A stretch of DNA of 16,295 bases, from assembly GCA_043779285.1 (NCBI GenBank), contig JAYWEL010000257.1, forward strand, positions 1 through 16,295, read 5' to 3'. Of this stretch, positions 14,771 to 16,295 are shown piece after piece. The notes beneath the pieces are model-generated. The model had not been told where the DNA came from. It was given only the letters and a program-made list of their open reading frames with translations, and did not search any database. Numbering within the stretch: the stretch's first letter is position 1; every line of letters begins with the position of its first letter. A program made the translations under genes and the position numbers. This DNA comes from MGR-bin208 sp043779285. Its GTDB lineage: Bacteria; Bacteroidota; Bacteroidia; Chitinophagales; Chitinophagaceae.

Positions 14771-14849
14771 ATTCGTTTAGTAATTATAATAAGTAACATT
14801 ATTTTTTTGTAATCAGCGTTTGAAAGCTATATTCGTAGAGTAATTACTA
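14771..14849. repeat. Pair of direct repeats spaced by 60 bp
   Basis: Positions 14771-14789 (ATTCGTTTAGTAATTATAA) and 14831-14849 agree at 15 of 19 bases, with their starts exactly 60 bp apart. The second copy contains the perfect palindrome AGTAATTACT (14839-14848). Sites about six helical turns apart could serve as paired operators. No such regulator is known here. Confidence 0.45.
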
Positions 14850-14925
14850 CAAAAAATTGATTATTGAGGTTCTAATTACAATCAATACCTATGACGAAGC
14901 ATTTAATTCAACCTGTAAACAAAGG

Positions 14926-14933
14926 TACATTTG
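14926..14933 (+). promoter_or_regulatory. Possible -7 element for the fibre-like gene
   Basis: TACATTTG fits TAnnTTTG fully. It would give a leader of roughly 145-170 nt before the start codon. It is followed by a small inverted repeat, TGTGCA-N10-TGCACA (14934-14955). Confidence 0.3.
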
Positions 14934-15084
14934 TGTGCAAATTTCTGCATGCACATTTCTTCAATTCATATACTCCTCTTTATAATTCTTTACAAAATAA
15001 GGTCAATTGGTTCGTTAGAATTACAGAAAGAAAATCAGATAAATTGAAAGAAAGATTGCTGCTAAATCAAACCGATTTTTAAAA

Positions 15085-16295
15085 ATGCAGATATCCGTGA
15101 AAAATAAAAACATGCATCCACTTAAAAAACCTTCCTGTAAAATATTAAGCCTGCTGGTAATGCTTATTATTTTGATTGGCTTAACTGCTAATCGTGCCAA
15201 TGCACAGTCAATGGGTATCAGCAGCAGCGCCATTACCCCTGACGCTTCTTCCATTCTTGAACTGAGGACGACCACCAAGGGTATGCTGATTCCAAGAATG
15301 ACAACAACGGAAAGAGATGCCATCAGTTCACCGGCAACAGGGCTGATGATCTATAACACTACTACCAGCAAATTTAATTTCTATACCGGAAGTTCCTGGC
15401 TTGCCATGTTTTCCGGAAGCTCGGGTGTAAACAGTGTCGCCGGGACAACTAATCGTATTACCATTGGTGGAACATCTGCTGATCCAACGATAGATATTTC
15501 TTCCAGCTATGTCGGGCAAAGTACCATCACTACATTGGGAACAATCGGTACGGGTACATGGAACGGTACTATTATTACCAGCGGATACGGTGGTACGGGA
15601 AACGGGTTTACAAAATTCACCGGCCCTGCCACGTCTGAAAAAACATTTACACTGCCCAATGCAAGTGCAACAATTCTTACAGATAATGCTGCTGTGACGG
15701 TTGCACAGGGAGGTACAGGTGCAGCTACGCTGGCATCCAATGGTGTTTTGTATGGCAATGGAACAGGGGCCGTACAGGCATTGCCGGTTAATTCATCCGG
15801 AACAGTACAATATTTATCGCAGGTTTCTTCCGGCGCTCCAACCTGGGTAACACCAACCAATGGAACCGTTACTTCTGTTTCGGGAACTACAAACCGAATT
15901 ACTGTTGCAACAGGAACTACAACTCCTGTAATAGATATTTCCGGTTCTTATGTCGGGCAAAGTTCAATTACCACGTTGGGAACTATTGGCACAGGAACCT
16001 GGAACGGTTCAACGATTGGAATAGCATACGGAGGTACCGGGCAAACTACGCAGCAGGCTGCTATCAATGCATTGACCGGAACGCAAACTTCCGGCACTTA
16101 TTTACGAAGCAACGGTACCAATGCAAGTTTGAGTGCTATCCAGGTTGCTGATGTGCCTACCCTTAATCAAAATACAACGGGCAATGCAGCTACCGTTACT
16201 ACCAATGCAAACCTTACCGGCCCAATAACAAGTGTAGGAAATGCAACAAGCATTAGTAATAATGTTGTATCCTTCGCACAAATCCAACAAGTAAA
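15085..16295 (+). CDS. Secreted tail-fibre-like repeat protein (partial, 3' end outside window)
   Basis: The first 403 residues are visible, with no stop before the window ends. A signal peptide with core ILSLLVMLIILIGLTA ends at about residue 40 (ANRANA-QS). Residues 44-107 form a module common at the N-terminus of large Bacteroidota surface proteins, with SILEL, TKGMLIPRMTTTERDAI, ATGLMIYNTTT and FYTGSSW. Next come Gly/Thr/Ser/Asn-rich repeats with no Cys after the signal: two 58-residue units (115-172 and 262-319, 41 identical positions) that include YVGQS-ITTLGTIGTGTWNG, plus AxGGTG motifs at 207-212 and 314-319. GNAATVTTNANLTGPITSVG (366-385) is typical of phage tail-fibre and endosialidase-type proteins. 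It is probably a long fibrous adhesin or surface protein, not a true phage gene, because no phage genes are near. Met 15112 is an alternative start 9 codons in and leaves the signal peptide intact. GC content looks higher than in its neighbours. Confidence 0.82.
   Translation, partial: MQISVKNKNMHPLKKPSCKILSLLVMLIILIGLTANRANAQSMGISSSAITPDASSILELRTTTKGMLIPRMTTTERDAISSPATGLMIYNTTTSKFNFYTGSSWLAMFSGSSGVNSVAGTTNRITIGGTSADPTIDISSSYVGQSTITTLGTIGTGTWNGTIITSGYGGTGNGFTKFTGPATSEKTFTLPNASATILTDNAAVTVAQGGTGAATLASNGVLYGNGTGAVQALPVNSSGTVQYLSQVSSGAPTWVTPTNGTVTSVSGTTNRITVATGTTTPVIDISGSYVGQSSITTLGTIGTGTWNGSTIGIAYGGTGQTTQQAAINALTGTQTSGTYLRSNGTNASLSAIQVADVPTLNQNTTGNAATVTTNANLTGPITSVGNATSISNNVVSFAQIQQV
15427..16041 (+). 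repeat. Internal 174-bp repeat, two copies at 441-bp period
   Basis: Copies at 15427-15600 and 15868-16041 encode 58-residue units that share 41 residues without gaps. The bases differ mostly at third positions, for example in the stretch coding LGTIGTGTWNG, so the duplication is old or the protein sequence is under selection. Between the copies lies a different Gly/Ala/Asn-rich segment. Confidence 0.85.

Larger units (their letters stand above)
14629..15084. other. Long gene-poor spacer before the fibre-like gene
   Basis: These 456 bp are strongly AT-rich and hold no gene I would call. A frame of 63 codons at 14891-15082 has no recognisable features, and a promoter motif lies inside it. What the spacer does contain is a 14-bp palindrome at 14651-14664, two related direct repeats 60 bp apart at 14771 and 14831, a short inverted repeat (ATTGATT at 14856-14862 and its complement at 14880-14886), and TACATTTG at 14926-14933. 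No hairpin with a U-run clearly terminates the upstream gene. Confidence 0.6.

Noticed and set aside
14891..15082. A 63-codon frame upstream of the fibre-like gene
   Set aside because: Composition is that of AT-rich spacer, no domain or signal is visible, and a full promoter motif lies inside it.
15085..16295. Considered a prophage tail-fibre gene
   Set aside because: It starts with a Sec signal peptide and a Bacteroidota surface-protein module, and no capsid, tail, integrase or lysis gene is seen beside it, although the right flank is not visible.
1..16295. Looked for CRISPR arrays, tRNA or rRNA genes, insertion sequences and defence-type gene clusters
   Set aside because: No regularly spaced repeats with unique spacers, no cloverleaf-like sequence, no transposase or nuclease-type reading frame was found.

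Overview
The window looks like a core-genome segment of a Bacteroidota bacterium, most likely a member of the Chitinophagaceae or a close relative. The reasons are the fused SecD-SecF protein, the long NusB, the nusB / DUF1573 lipoprotein / yajC / coaE gene order, the AT-rich spacers, and repeated matches to the Bacteroidota -7 promoter element TAnnTTTG just upstream of genes. The genus call is inference; no rRNA or other marker is present. I see no tRNA or rRNA gene, CRISPR array, transposase, integrase or prophage module.

Layout. Positions 1-842 (minus): the start of a methylmalonyl-CoA mutase family gene, cut by the window edge, preceded 9 bp upstream by a small membrane-anchored protein of unknown function. 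Positions 948-1292 (plus): an A-type iron-sulfur carrier (IscA/ErpA/SufA family), separated by a strong bidirectional terminator from the convergent secDF (1406-4516, minus). Positions 4748-5938 (plus): a class I aminotransferase, nearly touching the convergent coaE. Positions 5950-8447 (minus): nusB, DUF1573 lipoprotein, yajC and coaE in that transcriptional order, with a heptamer-built hairpin in front of coaE. Positions 8718-10679 (plus): groES-groEL with a palindromic 3' hairpin. Positions 10822-12060 (plus): a secreted thioredoxin-fold (TlpA-like) protein. Positions 12118-13356 (minus): a secreted serine beta-lactamase-like hydrolase with an array of degenerate 7-bp repeats at each end. 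Positions 13494-14628 (plus): a short-chain dehydrogenase and a four-helix membrane protein. Positions 14629-15084: a gene-poor spacer with an FNR-box-like palindrome and spaced direct repeats. Positions 15085 to the end (plus): the start of a secreted tail-fibre-like repeat protein that runs off the window.

Functional theme. Most of the window concerns making and exporting proteins: SecDF and YajC belong to the same translocon accessory complex, GroESL folds proteins, NusB acts in transcription of rRNA, and CoaE, the mutase and the aminotransferase are metabolic. Several products are exported: the DUF1573 lipoprotein, the TlpA-like protein, the hydrolase and the fibre-like protein.

Novelty. 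I found no complete new multi-gene system. The items most worth a second look are the 7-bp-period repeat arrays (three intergenic sites, two of them bracketing the hydrolase), the fibre-like secreted protein with its control-like upstream spacer, a possibly leaderless iron-sulfur gene, and an uncertain Cys-rich small ORF between nusB and groES. Promoter motifs repeatedly fall inside the longest possible N-termini, so I chose shorter starts for several genes.
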